Shown here: positions 17,490 to 24,963 of the stretch, piece by piece | Layout of the letters: every line of letters begins with the position of its first letter | How positions within the stretch are numbered: position 1 is the stretch's first letter | Assembly (NCBI GenBank): GCA_023428785.1 | Contig: JAEYWU010000119.1 | Coordinates: 1 to 48,196 of the forward strand | Origin: Pseudomonadota bacterium | Lineage (GTDB): Bacteria; Pseudomonadota; Alphaproteobacteria; Caulobacterales; Caulobacteraceae | DNA length: 48,196 bases | Direction of reading: 5' to 3' | The notes under the pieces: generated by a model | Told to the model about the DNA's origin: nothing | Seen by the model: the letters and a program-made list of their open reading frames with translations, nothing else | The model's database searches: none | Made by a program: the position numbers and the translations under genes

Positions 17490-17813
17490 CTATTCCCCGG
17501 CCTTGATCTGCTCGCGGGCCACGGCCATCAGCTCGTCCATCTTGGAGCGCAGCTCGCCTTCGCGAACGCCCAGGCCCGAGCCTTCCAGATCCTGCATGAC
17601 CTTGCGGAAGACGTCCTCGTCGCCGGGCTGTTCGAAATCGGACTTCACCACGGCCTTGGCGTAGTCGGCGCGATGCGCGTCGGCCAGGCCCATCTTGTCG
17701 GCGGCCCATTCGCCCAGCAGGCGGTTGCGGCGAGCGACCGCCTTGAATTCCTGCTCCTGATCCAGGGCGAACTTGGATTCGAAGCCTTGTTCGCGCTTGT
17801 CGAAAGTGGTCAT
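17490..17813 (-). CDS. DUF1476 family protein (F1-ATPase inhibitor zeta-type)
   Basis: A 107-residue protein from ATG 17813. The start MTTFDKREQGFESKFALDQ and ARRNRLLGEWAADKMGL are the hallmarks of DUF1476, which in Paracoccus and other alphaproteobacteria is the zeta subunit that inhibits ATP hydrolysis by the F1Fo synthase through its N-terminal helix. The protein is soluble and helical. An in-frame upstream extension to 17873 lies in the promoter region and is not used. A promoter-like sequence is seen 34-60 nt upstream. Confidence 0.92.
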   Translation of the reverse strand: MTTFDKREQGFESKFALDQEQEFKAVARRNRLLGEWAADKMGLADAHRADYAKAVVKSDFEQPGDEDVFRKVMQDLEGSGLGVREGELRSKMDELMAVAREQIKAGE

Positions 17814-17846
17814 GGTCAGGTTGGTCTCGTTGGTAGGGTGCGCCCT

Positions 17847-17873
17847 CATATAGGGCGGAACGAGCGCAATCAA
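17847..17873 (-). promoter_or_regulatory. Candidate housekeeping promoter of the DUF1476 gene
   Basis: On the minus strand TTGATTG (17873-17867) is followed after 12 nt by CCTATATG (17854-17847). This fits the Caulobacter sigma-73 consensus TTGACGS-N10-14-GCTANAWC at most positions. The site lies 34 nt upstream of the start codon. Confidence 0.45.
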
Positions 17874-17938
17874 TCACAACCGGACACGCCGTCCACATAC
17901 GAAATCCAACTGTGTCGAACCCGCCCGGTCCAAACGCC

Positions 17939-17977
17939 TCGCAATTGCGAAACCGGGCCCGTTCCGCTAAGGCCCGG
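17939..17977 (+). promoter_or_regulatory. Palindrome and promoter-like elements upstream of purC
   Basis: TCGCAATTGCGA at 17939-17950 is a perfect 12-bp palindrome. It overlaps TTGCGAA (17945-17951), which is followed after 14 nt by GCTAAGGC (17966-17973), a partial match to the Caulobacter promoter consensus. A second inverted repeat, CCGGGCC at 17953-17959 with GGCCCGG at 17971-17977, surrounds the -10-like element. A regulator binding here could control purC and purS. This is inference from symmetry. Confidence 0.3.
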
Positions 17978-18068
17978 GCCGACCTATTCTCACCGAAACC
18001 TGAGTCGCCGCCGCGCTCCCCGTCCCGGGGCCTCGCGGTCGTCGCGCCGGGCTCTTGAAGGAGCCACC

Positions 18069-18827
18069 ATGAGCAAGAGCCGCAAGAAGATTTACGAAGG
18101 CAAGGCCAAGATCCTCTACGAGGGTCCCGAGCCCGGCACCCTGATCCAGTATTTCAAGGACGACGCCACCGCCTTCAACGCTCAGAAGAAGGCCGTGCTC
18201 GAGGGCAAGGGCGTCATCAACAACCGCATCTCCGAATTCGTGATGACGCGGCTGAACGCGATCGGCGTGCACAACCACTTCATCAAGCGGCTGAACCTGC
18301 GCGAACAGCTGATCAAGGAAGTCGAGATCATTCCGCTGGAAGTGATCTGCCGTAACATCGCCGCCGGTTCGATGAGCCAGCGTCTCGGCATCGAGGAAGG
18401 CACCGCCCTGCCCCGCTCGATCATCGAGTTCTGCTACAAGGACGACAAGCTCGGCGACCCGATGGTCACCGAGGAGCACATCACCGCCTTCAACTGGGCC
18501 ACCACCCAGGAGATCGACGACATTCTGGCCATGACGGTGCGGATCAACGATTTCCTGACCGGCCTGTTCGCCGGCGTCGGCATCACGCTCGTGGACTTCA
18601 AGATCGAGTTCGGCCGCATCTTCGAGGGCGACTTCAGCCGCGTCATCCTGGCCGACGAGATCAGCCCCGACAGCTGCCGGCTGTGGGACATTGTCTCGGG
18701 CGAGAAGCTGGACAAGGACCGCTTCCGCCGCGACCTCGGCAATGTCATCGAGAGCTACGCGGAAGTCGCCAAGCGTCTGGGGATCATGAAAGACATGCCC
18801 ACTGTCATTCAGGGAGGCCTGCACTGA
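18069..18827 (+). CDS. purC: Phosphoribosylaminoimidazole-succinocarboxamide synthase (SAICAR synthetase)
   Basis: A 252-residue cytoplasmic enzyme that joins CAIR to aspartate with ATP in purine synthesis. It begins MSKSRKKIYEGKAKILYEG and contains NRISEFVMTRLNAIGV, EVICRNIAAGSM, VDFKIEFGR and LADEISPDSCRLWD, all typical of PurC. The ATG at 18069 has GAAGGAG 5-6 nt upstream; a long in-frame extension back to 17673 is not used. Its stop overlaps the purS start by one base (TGATG). Confidence 0.97.
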   Translation: MSKSRKKIYEGKAKILYEGPEPGTLIQYFKDDATAFNAQKKAVLEGKGVINNRISEFVMTRLNAIGVHNHFIKRLNLREQLIKEVEIIPLEVICRNIAAGSMSQRLGIEEGTALPRSIIEFCYKDDKLGDPMVTEEHITAFNWATTQEIDDILAMTVRINDFLTGLFAGVGITLVDFKIEFGRIFEGDFSRVILADEISPDSCRLWDIVSGEKLDKDRFRRDLGNVIESYAEVAKRLGIMKDMPTVIQGGLH

Positions 18828-19057
18828 TGGCCAAGGTCAAGGTTCACGTCTTCCTCAAGCCCGGCGTCCTGGACGTTCAGGGCAAGGCCGTCGAAGGCGC
18901 GCTCAAGGGTCTGGGCTGGGACGTGGGCGACGCCCGCGTCGGCAAGCTGATCGAGTTCGACTACGCCGGTGAAGACCCCCAGGGCGAGGTCAAGAAGATG
19001 TGCGAGACCCTGCTCGCCAACACGGTGATCGAAGGCTACCGGATCGAGGTGGGCTGA
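18827..19057 (+). CDS. purS: FGAM synthase subunit PurS
   Basis: A 76-residue protein beginning MAKVKVHVFLKPGVLDVQGKA, the standard PurS form, with the KLIEFDYAG and YRIEVG strands. PurS bridges the glutaminase PurQ and the synthetase PurL and is needed when PurL is of the short type, as here. AGGGAGG at 18811-18817 serves as binding site, and the start overlaps the purC stop. The partner genes purQ and purL lie 3 and 6 kb downstream instead of next to it. Confidence 0.96.
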   Translation: MAKVKVHVFLKPGVLDVQGKAVEGALKGLGWDVGDARVGKLIEFDYAGEDPQGEVKKMCETLLANTVIEGYRIEVG

Positions 19058-19127
19058 TCCGTCTGGCGCCGGTCGAACGTTTGGCTAAGCTGAGCGTTAA
19101 ATCGCCATCATCGCCAAGGGGATCCGC

Positions 19128-19607
19128 ATGACCTTCACCCTCACCTCCGATAGTTTCTCCGACGGAGGCGTGCTGCCGGACGCCCAGGTCAAGGCCAGGG
19201 GCGACCGCTCGCCGCATCTGAAGTGGTCAGGCGCGCCGGAGGGCACGAAGTCCTTCGCCGTCACCTGCTATGACCCCGACGCGCCGACCGGTTCGGGCTT
19301 CTGGCACTGGACCGTCGCCAACATCCCCGCCGATGTGACCGAACTGGCCGAGGGCGCCTCGCCCGGCCATATGCCCGACGGATCGGTAGAGGGCCGCACC
19401 GACTATGGCCCGGCCGGCTTCGGCGGCGCCGCCCCGCCTCCGGGCCACGGCCCGCACCGCTATATCTTCACCGTCTTCGCCGTGGACGTGGAACGGCTCG
19501 ACGTGACGCCCGACAACTCAGGCGCCGTGTTCGGCTTCAACCTGCATTTTCACACGCTGGACCGGGCCACGATCACCGCGACCTATGAGAACACGGGCGC
19601 CGGCTAG
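19128..19607 (+). CDS. YbhB/YbcL-type PEBP (Raf kinase inhibitor-like) protein
   Basis: A 159-residue protein. The phosphatidylethanolamine-binding fold marks are SPHLKWSGAPEGTKSFAVTCYDPDAPTG (read here in two parts), FWHWTVANIPAD and GPHRYIFTVFAVD. No signal peptide is seen, so it is probably cytoplasmic like YbhB of E. coli. The role of bacterial members is not settled. It lies 70 nt after purS and may be part of its transcript. Its stop shares CTAG with the convergent aspartyl protease gene. Confidence 0.92.
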   Translation: MTFTLTSDSFSDGGVLPDAQVKARGDRSPHLKWSGAPEGTKSFAVTCYDPDAPTGSGFWHWTVANIPADVTELAEGASPGHMPDGSVEGRTDYGPAGFGGAAPPPGHGPHRYIFTVFAVDVERLDVTPDNSGAVFGFNLHFHTLDRATITATYENTGAG

Positions 19608-20821
19608 TCCCCGCCCATCAGGGCAAAGTCGCCGGCCGGGAAGTCCATCACATAGCCGCGTCTCAGGACGTCCTGGCCAAGACGGCCATGGATGTCGTCG
19701 CCGCCTGCGGACTCATCGGCCACCGACACATTCTGCAGTTCGACGGTCACGCCGTCGAAGCGAAGGGTCACGCGCGGGATCTGCCGGCTCTCGACCTCCA
19801 CCACGCCGCCCGCGCCGCCGACCCGCTCGGTGCGGGCGCGGGCGCCCTCGGCCAGGGCCGGCCGCTCGATCAGGACGACGGGCCTCAGCCCCGTACGGTT
19901 GGCGCCGGTGTCGAGGGCGAACTGCACCGCCGGCCCGTCGCCGATATGGCCATAGACACGCGGCGTCAGACCATCGACGAACAGGTCACGCTCCATCACC
20001 GGACCGGCGCTGGCCGCCCAGGCGAGACGCGTCTCGGCCACGCTCAGCCGCTCCATCTGCGAGATGACCGGAAAGCCCAAAATGCCGGGGATCCGATAGA
20101 CCCCGCCCGCGAAGCTGAGGCTGGAATCCGGCATCACCAGGAAGACCACGTTCTCGAACGTCAGGTTGCCGATCGTCAGAGTGTCGGCCATGGCCAGATG
20201 GGCAGCCGTCGTATCCTGGGTCACGCTGCCGATCCCGGCGCTCTGGCCCAGCATGCGCAGGCCCAGCTCCGCCGCCTGGCTCTCGGTCACGACCGAGAAG
20301 TTCGCGCCGGTGTCGAAGACGTATTCCCGCGCCTGTCCATTGATGGTCAGGGGCACACGCGGCAGGCCCGCCATGTCGCGCTCGAACGCCACTGATCCTT
20401 CGGCAAAATCTCGCCGGACCTGCGGCGGCGCTCCGCTCAGGGCGGCAGCCACGCCCCGGGTCTGCTCCAGCCCCCGGCGGGTGTCGTCAGAACCCTCGAA
20501 GGCGGCAAGGGCGGTGTCCAGGGTCTCGACGGCGTCCGCATAGCGGCCCTGACGAAGCTGAACCATCGCCAGGGTCCCGCGCGCCGTCTGACGCGCCTCG
20601 CCATCGCCGGCGCCGCTCGCCAGAAAGATCTCCAGCGCCTGGGCCGCATCGGCGTCGCGCAGCTCATAGGCCGCCAGCATCCCCGACAGCATCAGGTCGT
20701 CGCGCATCACCAGTTCGCGCCGGATGGTCGCCGGATCGGACCACGGGGTCTGCTGGGCGACGGCCATGGGCGCGACCGCCATGACGGCGGCGCTGGCGAG
20801 CAGGGCGGAAATGGATCGCAT
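19604..20821 (-). CDS. Secreted retropepsin-like aspartyl protease with two catalytic motifs
   Basis: A 405-residue protein from ATG 20821, which has GGAG upstream; ATG 20845 would add eight residues before the signal peptide. Residues 1-23 form a signal peptide ending at AVAQQ. A helical, TPR-like region (about 25-130) is followed by two aspartyl protease units, each with a DTGAN motif (Asp170 and Asp304). Retroviral-type proteases need two such motifs, so one chain may form a full active site. Gly-rich turns ILGFPV and RLGQDVL follow each motif, as in the family. It is probably periplasmic; the substrate is unknown. Confidence 0.85.
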   Translation of the reverse strand: MRSISALLASAAVMAVAPMAVAQQTPWSDPATIRRELVMRDDLMLSGMLAAYELRDADAAQALEIFLASGAGDGEARQTARGTLAMVQLRQGRYADAVETLDTALAAFEGSDDTRRGLEQTRGVAAALSGAPPQVRRDFAEGSVAFERDMAGLPRVPLTINGQAREYVFDTGANFSVVTESQAAELGLRMLGQSAGIGSVTQDTTAAHLAMADTLTIGNLTFENVVFLVMPDSSLSFAGGVYRIPGILGFPVISQMERLSVAETRLAWAASAGPVMERDLFVDGLTPRVYGHIGDGPAVQFALDTGANRTGLRPVVLIERPALAEGARARTERVGGAGGVVEVESRQIPRVTLRFDGVTVELQNVSVADESAGGDDIHGRLGQDVLRRGYVMDFPAGDFALMGGD

Positions 20822-21275
20822 GGCGAGCTCCAGATGACGCTTCATCCTCTCACCGGAGGAGAAGCCGCCGAAGTGAATTCCCGGTCATATCGCTCAACCC
20901 GACCTCCGGCCTCTTGGGGAGGATCGGTCTGCGGATGCTGGCCGTTGGACGCTATCACCAACTAGGCAGGGGGTAGCCAAATTCCCGCCACACCTGGATG
21001 ACGAGAAAGAATAGAGCCACGGCTGAGATGATGAGAAACTGCCGCTTTCTGTCCACGGTTCCGCTATGCGATGCACCCCCTTGGGGCCAACGAGACCGTA
21101 TCAGATGTGCCGGAGCCTACAATCGCATGGGGTGGTGCAATAGGACCGCCCCTAGCAGAGACATCGATTGCGGCAGAGCCGGAGTTCGAAAGCCCAGAGG
21201 CGGAGAACTCACCAAGCGACAGCTCTCCGCCAGCACCTCCTGACGGCCACGCCAGACGGTGCTACCGATGAGGCT
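20822..21275. other. Intergenic stretch of 454 nt, mostly without genes
   Basis: The region between the aspartyl protease and the HD hydrolase is lower in G/C than its neighbours (66 of 120 at 20941-21060) and shows no family-like frame. The overlapping plus-strand frames at 20998-21243 and 21071-21271 have codon use unlike local genes. The only frame that looks possibly real is the 33-residue membrane peptide listed separately. I see no tRNA-like fold and no terminator. Confidence 0.5.
20955..21056 (-). CDS. Possible small single-span membrane peptide
   Basis: From GTG 21056 the frame encodes 33 residues: a short basic start (VDRKRQ), a hydrophobic stretch FLIISAVALFFLVIQVW of about 17 residues and the tail REFGYPLPSW. 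This is the usual form of a small inner-membrane protein with its N-terminus in the cytoplasm. No clear ribosome binding site is seen, and there is no known relative in my memory. It lies upstream of the aspartyl protease gene on the same strand. Confidence 0.25.
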   Translation of the reverse strand: MDRKRQFLIISAVALFFLVIQVWREFGYPLPSW

Positions 21276-21974
21276 ATGAAACGCGCAGTCCTGATCCTGG
21301 CCTCCCTGGAGCTTGGTTGCGCCATCCCCATGGCCGCGACGGCGCAGCCCGCAGATGACGTCGTCACCGTCGCGGAAGAACGGGAAATCCCGGCCTGGCG
21401 ACAACGTGTGACCACCTTCGCTGAAGAGCAGCTTCAGCATCCGAGCTGGGGCTTCCGGCATGCCGAGCGGAATCTGGCCTTGGCTCTGAGCCTGGCGGCC
21501 GCCGAGAGCCTCGACGTCGACTATGAGGTGCTGGCCGCCGCCGCCTACCTCCACGACTGGGGCGGTCTGGAGCCCTTCGCCGTCGAGGGCACGCCGCATC
21601 AGATCCGCTCCGTCGATCTGGCTGAGCCCTTTCTGCGCGAGGCCGGCTTCCCGATGGAGAAGTGGCCCGCCGTCCGCGACGCCATCCTCGGCCACGTCCC
21701 GAACGGCCAACCCACGACGCCCGAGGGTATCGTCCTCCACGACGCGGACCTGCTCGACTTCATGGGCGCAGAGGGCGTAGCCCGCTTCTTCGGCGCCCCG
21801 TCCGACGAGCCCAATCTGGATCAGGGCGTGTCGTACATCGAGGATTTCGGCCTGACGCTGGGCGACCGGCTGCTGACCGAAACGGCCCGCCGAATGGCCG
21901 AACCCCGCCTCGCCTATATGCGCGGCTTTCTGGAACAGCTCCGCAGAGAACTGCCACAGGGCACTCAGCCCTGA
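21276..21974 (+). CDS. HD-domain phosphohydrolase with signal peptide
   Basis: A 232-residue protein from ATG 21276. The first 24 residues look like a signal peptide (MKRAVLILAS to ATAQP), which is odd for an HD enzyme. The metal-binding HD signature is present: His62 in FRHAERN, His93-Asp94 in YLHDWGG, His140 in ILGHVP and Asp156/Asp158 in LHDADLLDFMG. This is the form of small HD hydrolases that act on nucleotides or other phosphoesters. It lies between purS and purQ, 33 nt before purQ, so it may share the transcript. The periplasmic location is inferred only from the N-terminus. Confidence 0.75.
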   Translation: MKRAVLILASLELGCAIPMAATAQPADDVVTVAEEREIPAWRQRVTTFAEEQLQHPSWGFRHAERNLALALSLAAAESLDVDYEVLAAAAYLHDWGGLEPFAVEGTPHQIRSVDLAEPFLREAGFPMEKWPAVRDAILGHVPNGQPTTPEGIVLHDADLLDFMGAEGVARFFGAPSDEPNLDQGVSYIEDFGLTLGDRLLTETARRMAEPRLAYMRGFLEQLRRELPQGTQP

Positions 21975-22007
21975 CAGCACCGCTGAATCCTGCTAGACGC
22001 CCGCGCC

Positions 22008-22670
22008 ATGAGCGCAGCCGTCATCGTCTTCCCCGGTTCCAACTGTGACCGCGACTGCAAGGTCGCCGTCGAGCGATCGACGGGCCAGCCCGTCTCGATG
22101 GTCTGGCATCAGGAAACGGAACTACCTTCAGGTCTCGATCTGATCGTCCTGCCGGGCGGCTTTTCCTACGGCGACTATCTGCGCTGCGGCGCCATGGCCG
22201 CCCAGTCGCCGGTCATGCAAGCCGTGAAGAAGGCCGCGGACGACGGCGTCACCGTCGTCGGCATCTGCAACGGCTTCCAGATCCTGTGCGAGGCCGGGAT
22301 GCTCCCCGGCGCCCTGCTGCGCAACGCCGGCCTGAAATACGTCTGCAAGCCCATCACCATGACGGTCGCCAACGGCCAGACGCGCTTCACCGCCGGCTAT
22401 CAGGGCCAGCGCGAGGTCATCATGACCCAGGGCAACGGCGACGGAAACTTCTTCGCCGACGCCGAGACGCTCGCCCGCATCGAGGGCGAGGGCCAGGTCG
22501 TATTCCGCTATGTCGACAACCCGAACGGCTCGGTCGCCGACATCGCCGGCATCCAGAATGCGCGCGGTAATGTGCTGGGCATGATGCCCCACCCGGACCG
22601 CGCCTTCGAGGCCGAGCTCGGCTCCGCCGACGGCGCCATCCTGTTCCAGTCGATCTACGCCGCCGCCTGA
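22008..22670 (+). CDS. purQ: FGAM synthase glutaminase subunit PurQ
   Basis: A 220-residue class I glutamine amidotransferase that supplies ammonia to PurL. It begins MSAAVIVFPGSNCDRDC; the oxyanion strand LPGGFSYGDYLR, the nucleophile Cys in VVGICNGFQIL and the His and Glu of MMPHPDRAFEAE complete the triad. The length is standard. The genes around it are unrelated to purines apart from the distant purS and purL. Confidence 0.97.
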   Translation: MSAAVIVFPGSNCDRDCKVAVERSTGQPVSMVWHQETELPSGLDLIVLPGGFSYGDYLRCGAMAAQSPVMQAVKKAADDGVTVVGICNGFQILCEAGMLPGALLRNAGLKYVCKPITMTVANGQTRFTAGYQGQREVIMTQGNGDGNFFADAETLARIEGEGQVVFRYVDNPNGSVADIAGIQNARGNVLGMMPHPDRAFEAELGSADGAILFQSIYAAA

Positions 22671-22680
22671 TTTTTTCGGG

Positions 22681-22718
22681 CCGATTATCCCCGCTCGGCG
22701 GGGAGGCTCGATAATCGG
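22681..22718. repeat. Nested hairpin after purQ
   Basis: CCGATTATC (22681-22689) pairs perfectly with GATAATCGG (22710-22718). Inside, CCCCGC (22689-22694) pairs with GCGGGG (22698-22703). The hairpin starts 10 nt after the purQ stop but has its T-run before, not after, the stem, so it is not a classical terminator. It may protect or end the mRNA, or be a binding site. Confidence 0.55.
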
Positions 22719-22792
22719 CGGATGATGCCTGTCCGCCTCGACCTTCCTGCCGCCTCGCCTGTGGGCGTTCGGCCTGGCGGGATTTCGCATAA

Positions 22793-22810
22793 TCTGGCAG
22801 CCCTGCCAGA
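22793..22810. repeat. 18-bp inverted repeat upstream of the VOC gene
   Basis: TCTGGCAG (22793-22800), two C, and CTGCCAGA (22803-22810) form a perfect inverted repeat with 8-bp arms. It lies 190 nt before the VOC gene. It could be an operator or a small hairpin; there is no T-run. Confidence 0.45.
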
Positions 22811-23001
22811 CTGCGCTCGACTCCGACGCCTGAATTTCCTGGGCTTTCCGCCGCCCCCTGGCGCTTTGGCAGGGTTTGGCAGTATGTTTTTGCGGTGGCC
22901 AAAGCGGGGAAAATCGATCCCTCGCGCAAATCTGACAGCGACCCTGTCGGAAACACTCCCCTCCGTTCGTCGTTCCGGCATCAACGGCAAAGGAGGCCCT
23001 G

Positions 23002-23478
23002 ATGGCCACGATGTTCCCGTTTCTCTGGTACGCCCAGGACGCCGACAAGGCGGCGGAGTTCTACTGCTCGATCTTTCCGGATTCGAGCATACAGCGGATC
23101 ACCCCGATGCCGATCGAGAGCCCGTCCGGCCCGCCCGGATCGGTGATCGTGGTGGAGTTCACCCTCTTCGGCCAGCCTGTCCAGGCCATGACGGCCGGCG
23201 AGCATCATCCCTTCAATGACGCCATTTCCCTGAAGGTCGAATGCGGCGACCAGGCCGAGCTCGACCGATACTGGGACGCCCTTGTCGGCAATGGCGGACA
23301 GGAAGTCGCCTGCGGCTGGTGCAAGGACCGCTGGGGCGTCTCCTGGCAGATCGTCCCCCGCCGCCTCAATGCGCTGATGGCCGACCCCGACATCGAGGTC
23401 CAGAAGCGCGTCGCCTCCGCCATGATGCAGATGGTCCGCATCGACCTCGCAGCCATCGAAGCCGCCGCGCGCGGCTAA
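23002..23478 (+). CDS. VOC-superfamily protein, PhnB type
   Basis: A 158-residue cytosolic protein of the glyoxalase/dioxygenase-like fold. It starts with FPFLWYAQDADKAAEFYCSIFP and has CGWCKDRWGVSWQIVP near the end, the marks of the PhnB / 3-demethylubiquinone methyltransferase-like group, which has no settled function. AAAGGAGG at 22989-22996 is a strong ribosome binding site. The DUF1428 gene follows 26 nt later and is probably co-transcribed; the two families are often small stress-type proteins. Confidence 0.9.
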   Translation: MATMFPFLWYAQDADKAAEFYCSIFPDSSIQRITPMPIESPSGPPGSVIVVEFTLFGQPVQAMTAGEHHPFNDAISLKVECGDQAELDRYWDALVGNGGQEVACGWCKDRWGVSWQIVPRRLNALMADPDIEVQKRVASAMMQMVRIDLAAIEAAARG

Positions 23479-23504
23479 TCACACCAGATCAAGGAGAAAC
23501 GCCT

Positions 23505-23858
23505 GTGTCCTACGTCGATGGATTTGTTCTCGCGGTCCCGACCGCTAACAAGGACGCCTATCTCAAGCACGCCCAGGACGCCCTGCCCTATTTCAAGAAG
23601 CTGGGCGCCCTGCGGATGGTGGAATGCTGGGGCGACGACACGCCCGACGGCCAGGTCACCGACTTCCGCCGCGCGGTTCAGGCCAAGGAGGACGAGACGG
23701 TCGTCTTCAGCTGGGTGATCTGGCCAGACAAGGCCACGCGCGACGCCGCAGGCAAGACCATGATGGAGGACCCCGCCATGGAGGACATGATGAAGTCCAT
23801 GCCATTTGACGGCCGTCGCATGATCTACGGCGGCTTCGCCCCCATTCTCGACGAATAG
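23505..23858 (+). CDS. DUF1428 (YbaA-like) family protein
   Basis: A 117-residue protein read from GTG 23505, with AAGGAG at 23491-23496, 8 nt before. It begins SYVDGFVLAVPTANKDAY and contains ALRMVECWGDD, VVFSWVIWPDKATRD and the final MIYGGFAPILDE, all typical of DUF1428, a dimeric alpha/beta-barrel fold without known activity. The longer frame from 23241 overlaps the VOC gene and is not used. Confidence 0.92.
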   Translation: MSYVDGFVLAVPTANKDAYLKHAQDALPYFKKLGALRMVECWGDDTPDGQVTDFRRAVQAKEDETVVFSWVIWPDKATRDAAGKTMMEDPAMEDMMKSMPFDGRRMIYGGFAPILDE

Positions 23859-23875
23859 AAACCGTTTCGGCTCCC

Positions 23876-23907
23876 ATGCGTATCTCCCCCGACAGGGAGA
23901 TACGCAT
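23876..23907 (+). promoter_or_regulatory. Perfect 13-bp hairpin covering the ribosome binding site and start of the TspO-like gene
   Basis: ATGCGTATCTCCC (23876-23888) and GGGAGATACGCAT (23895-23907) are exact reverse complements with a 6-nt loop. The right arm contains the Shine-Dalgarno-like GGGAGA and two bases of the ATG at 23906. In RNA this would hide the initiation site. In DNA it would also be a symmetric protein-binding site. Confidence 0.65.
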
Positions 23908-24688
23908 GACCGACGCCACGGCCCCCGCGGCCGCCAATACCAGCTATCCGGTCCGCCGGATCCTGATCCTCATCGCCGCCTTCGCCGCGCCGCTGATCGG
24001 CTACGGCCAGATGGCTCTGGGACTTGGTATGAGCCCAGCTGAGTTCTCGGCCCAGGGCGATTCCACCCTGCGGGTCGCCGGCTTCGCCTTCACGATCTGG
24101 GCCGTGATCTACAGCTGGCTGCTGGTCTACGCCGTCTATCAGGCCCTGCCCTCGACGACCGAGGGGGACTTGAGCCGGTCTCTCGGCTGGCCGTCCTTCT
24201 TCACCCTCTCAGGCGTCGGTCTGTGGGTGGTGGCCTCGGCGGCGAACTGGGAATGGGCCACGGTCGCGATCATCGTGGCGTCCAAGCTGTGTCTGGTGCT
24301 CGCCCTTTATCAGCTCGGGACCCGCTGGCTGTCCGAGCCGCGCAGGCGCCAGGCTCTGGTCGTCTGGCCTCTGGGCCTGCTCGCGGGCTGGCTCAGCATT
24401 GCGGCCCTGGTCAACATCCTGACGGTCGCGACGAGCCAAGGCCTGATCACGCCCGAAACCGCGAACCTGTGGGCGTTGGTCGCCGTCGGCGTCGCCGTGG
24501 TTCAAGCCATCGTCGTGACCTGGCGCACCCGCATCTGGACCTATCCGGTCCCGATCGCCTGGGGCCTGATCGGCGCCTTCTTCGCCCAGCGGACCGACGG
24601 AAACGACCTTCTGGCCTTTTCGGCCCTGGGCGCTGCCGTGGTCATCATTATCGGCGCGACCCTGATCCTGTCACGCCGCAGAGCCTAG
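23906..24688 (+). CDS. Polytopic membrane protein, extended TspO/MBR-like family
   Basis: A 260-residue inner-membrane protein with about seven hydrophobic segments. The stretch VAGFAFTIWAVIYSWLLVYAVYQALP resembles the second helix of TspO/MBR (tryptophan-rich sensory) proteins, but the protein is longer than the usual 150-170 residues, like the extended group. ATG 23906 is chosen because GGGAGA lies just before it; ATG 23876 in the same frame would add ten residues encoded by the hairpin. Translation may be limited by the hairpin. TspO proteins bind porphyrins and respond to stress; this is only a family-level guess. The stop shares CTAG with the next, convergent gene. Confidence 0.65.
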   Translation: MTDATAPAAANTSYPVRRILILIAAFAAPLIGYGQMALGLGMSPAEFSAQGDSTLRVAGFAFTIWAVIYSWLLVYAVYQALPSTTEGDLSRSLGWPSFFTLSGVGLWVVASAANWEWATVAIIVASKLCLVLALYQLGTRWLSEPRRRQALVVWPLGLLAGWLSIAALVNILTVATSQGLITPETANLWALVAVGVAVVQAIVVTWRTRIWTYPVPIAWGLIGAFFAQRTDGNDLLAFSALGAAVVIIIGATLILSRRRA

Positions 24689-24906
24689 GCGCCCGGAGCG
24701 CGGCGCTCGTTCTCGTCGGGATCGTCCGAACCGACCTCGAAGGCGCCGTCCTCGTCGAAACCGACGCTGCCTACGCCCTCGGCCGAGCCGGCCTGTTCGT
24801 CATGGGTCTTTGCCATGGCTTCCTCGGCGCGTTGGGCCATCGCGGTGGCGCCGACGTCGTCGGCGGCGATCTCACGGTCGTCAAAGCTCTTCTTTTCCTC
24901 GCCCAT
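24685..24906 (-). CDS. Small acidic protein of unknown function
   Basis: A 73-residue protein from ATG 24906, which has a full AGGAGG 5 nt upstream. It is very acidic and rich in Ala, Glu and Asp (MGEEKKSFDDREIAADD, ending DDPDENERRAPGA), with no hydrophobic segment, and is likely disordered in part. I do not recognise the family. It is divergent from purL, with 94 nt between the two starts. Confidence 0.7.
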   Translation of the reverse strand: MGEEKKSFDDREIAADDVGATAMAQRAEEAMAKTHDEQAGSAEGVGSVGFDEDGAFEVGSDDPDENERRAPGA

Positions 24907-24963
24907 ATCGGCCTCCTGTAGGATGAAGGGGTAAGCCGAATGGCCTTCTTGCGGTTCCAGCGG

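Larger units (their letters stand above)
22671..23001. other. Intergenic stretch of 331 nt with nested inverted repeats
   Basis: Between purQ and the VOC gene there is no credible gene. The stretch starts with a run of T (22672-22676), then holds a 9-bp inverted repeat (22681-22718) and an 8-bp one (22793-22810). A short direct repeat TTTGGCAG occurs twice near 22864-22881. Composition falls toward its 3' half. The long plus-strand frame 22722-23219 runs through the VOC gene in another frame and is not a gene. Confidence 0.5.

Noticed and set aside
21071..21271. 66-residue acidic, Pro-rich frame in the gap before the HD gene
   Set aside because: Third codon positions are not G/C rich as in local genes, and there is no ribosome binding site or family match.
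22722..23219. 165-residue frame between purQ and the VOC gene
   Set aside because: Its second half is the VOC gene read in another frame; the first half covers the inverted repeats and has no protein-like pattern.
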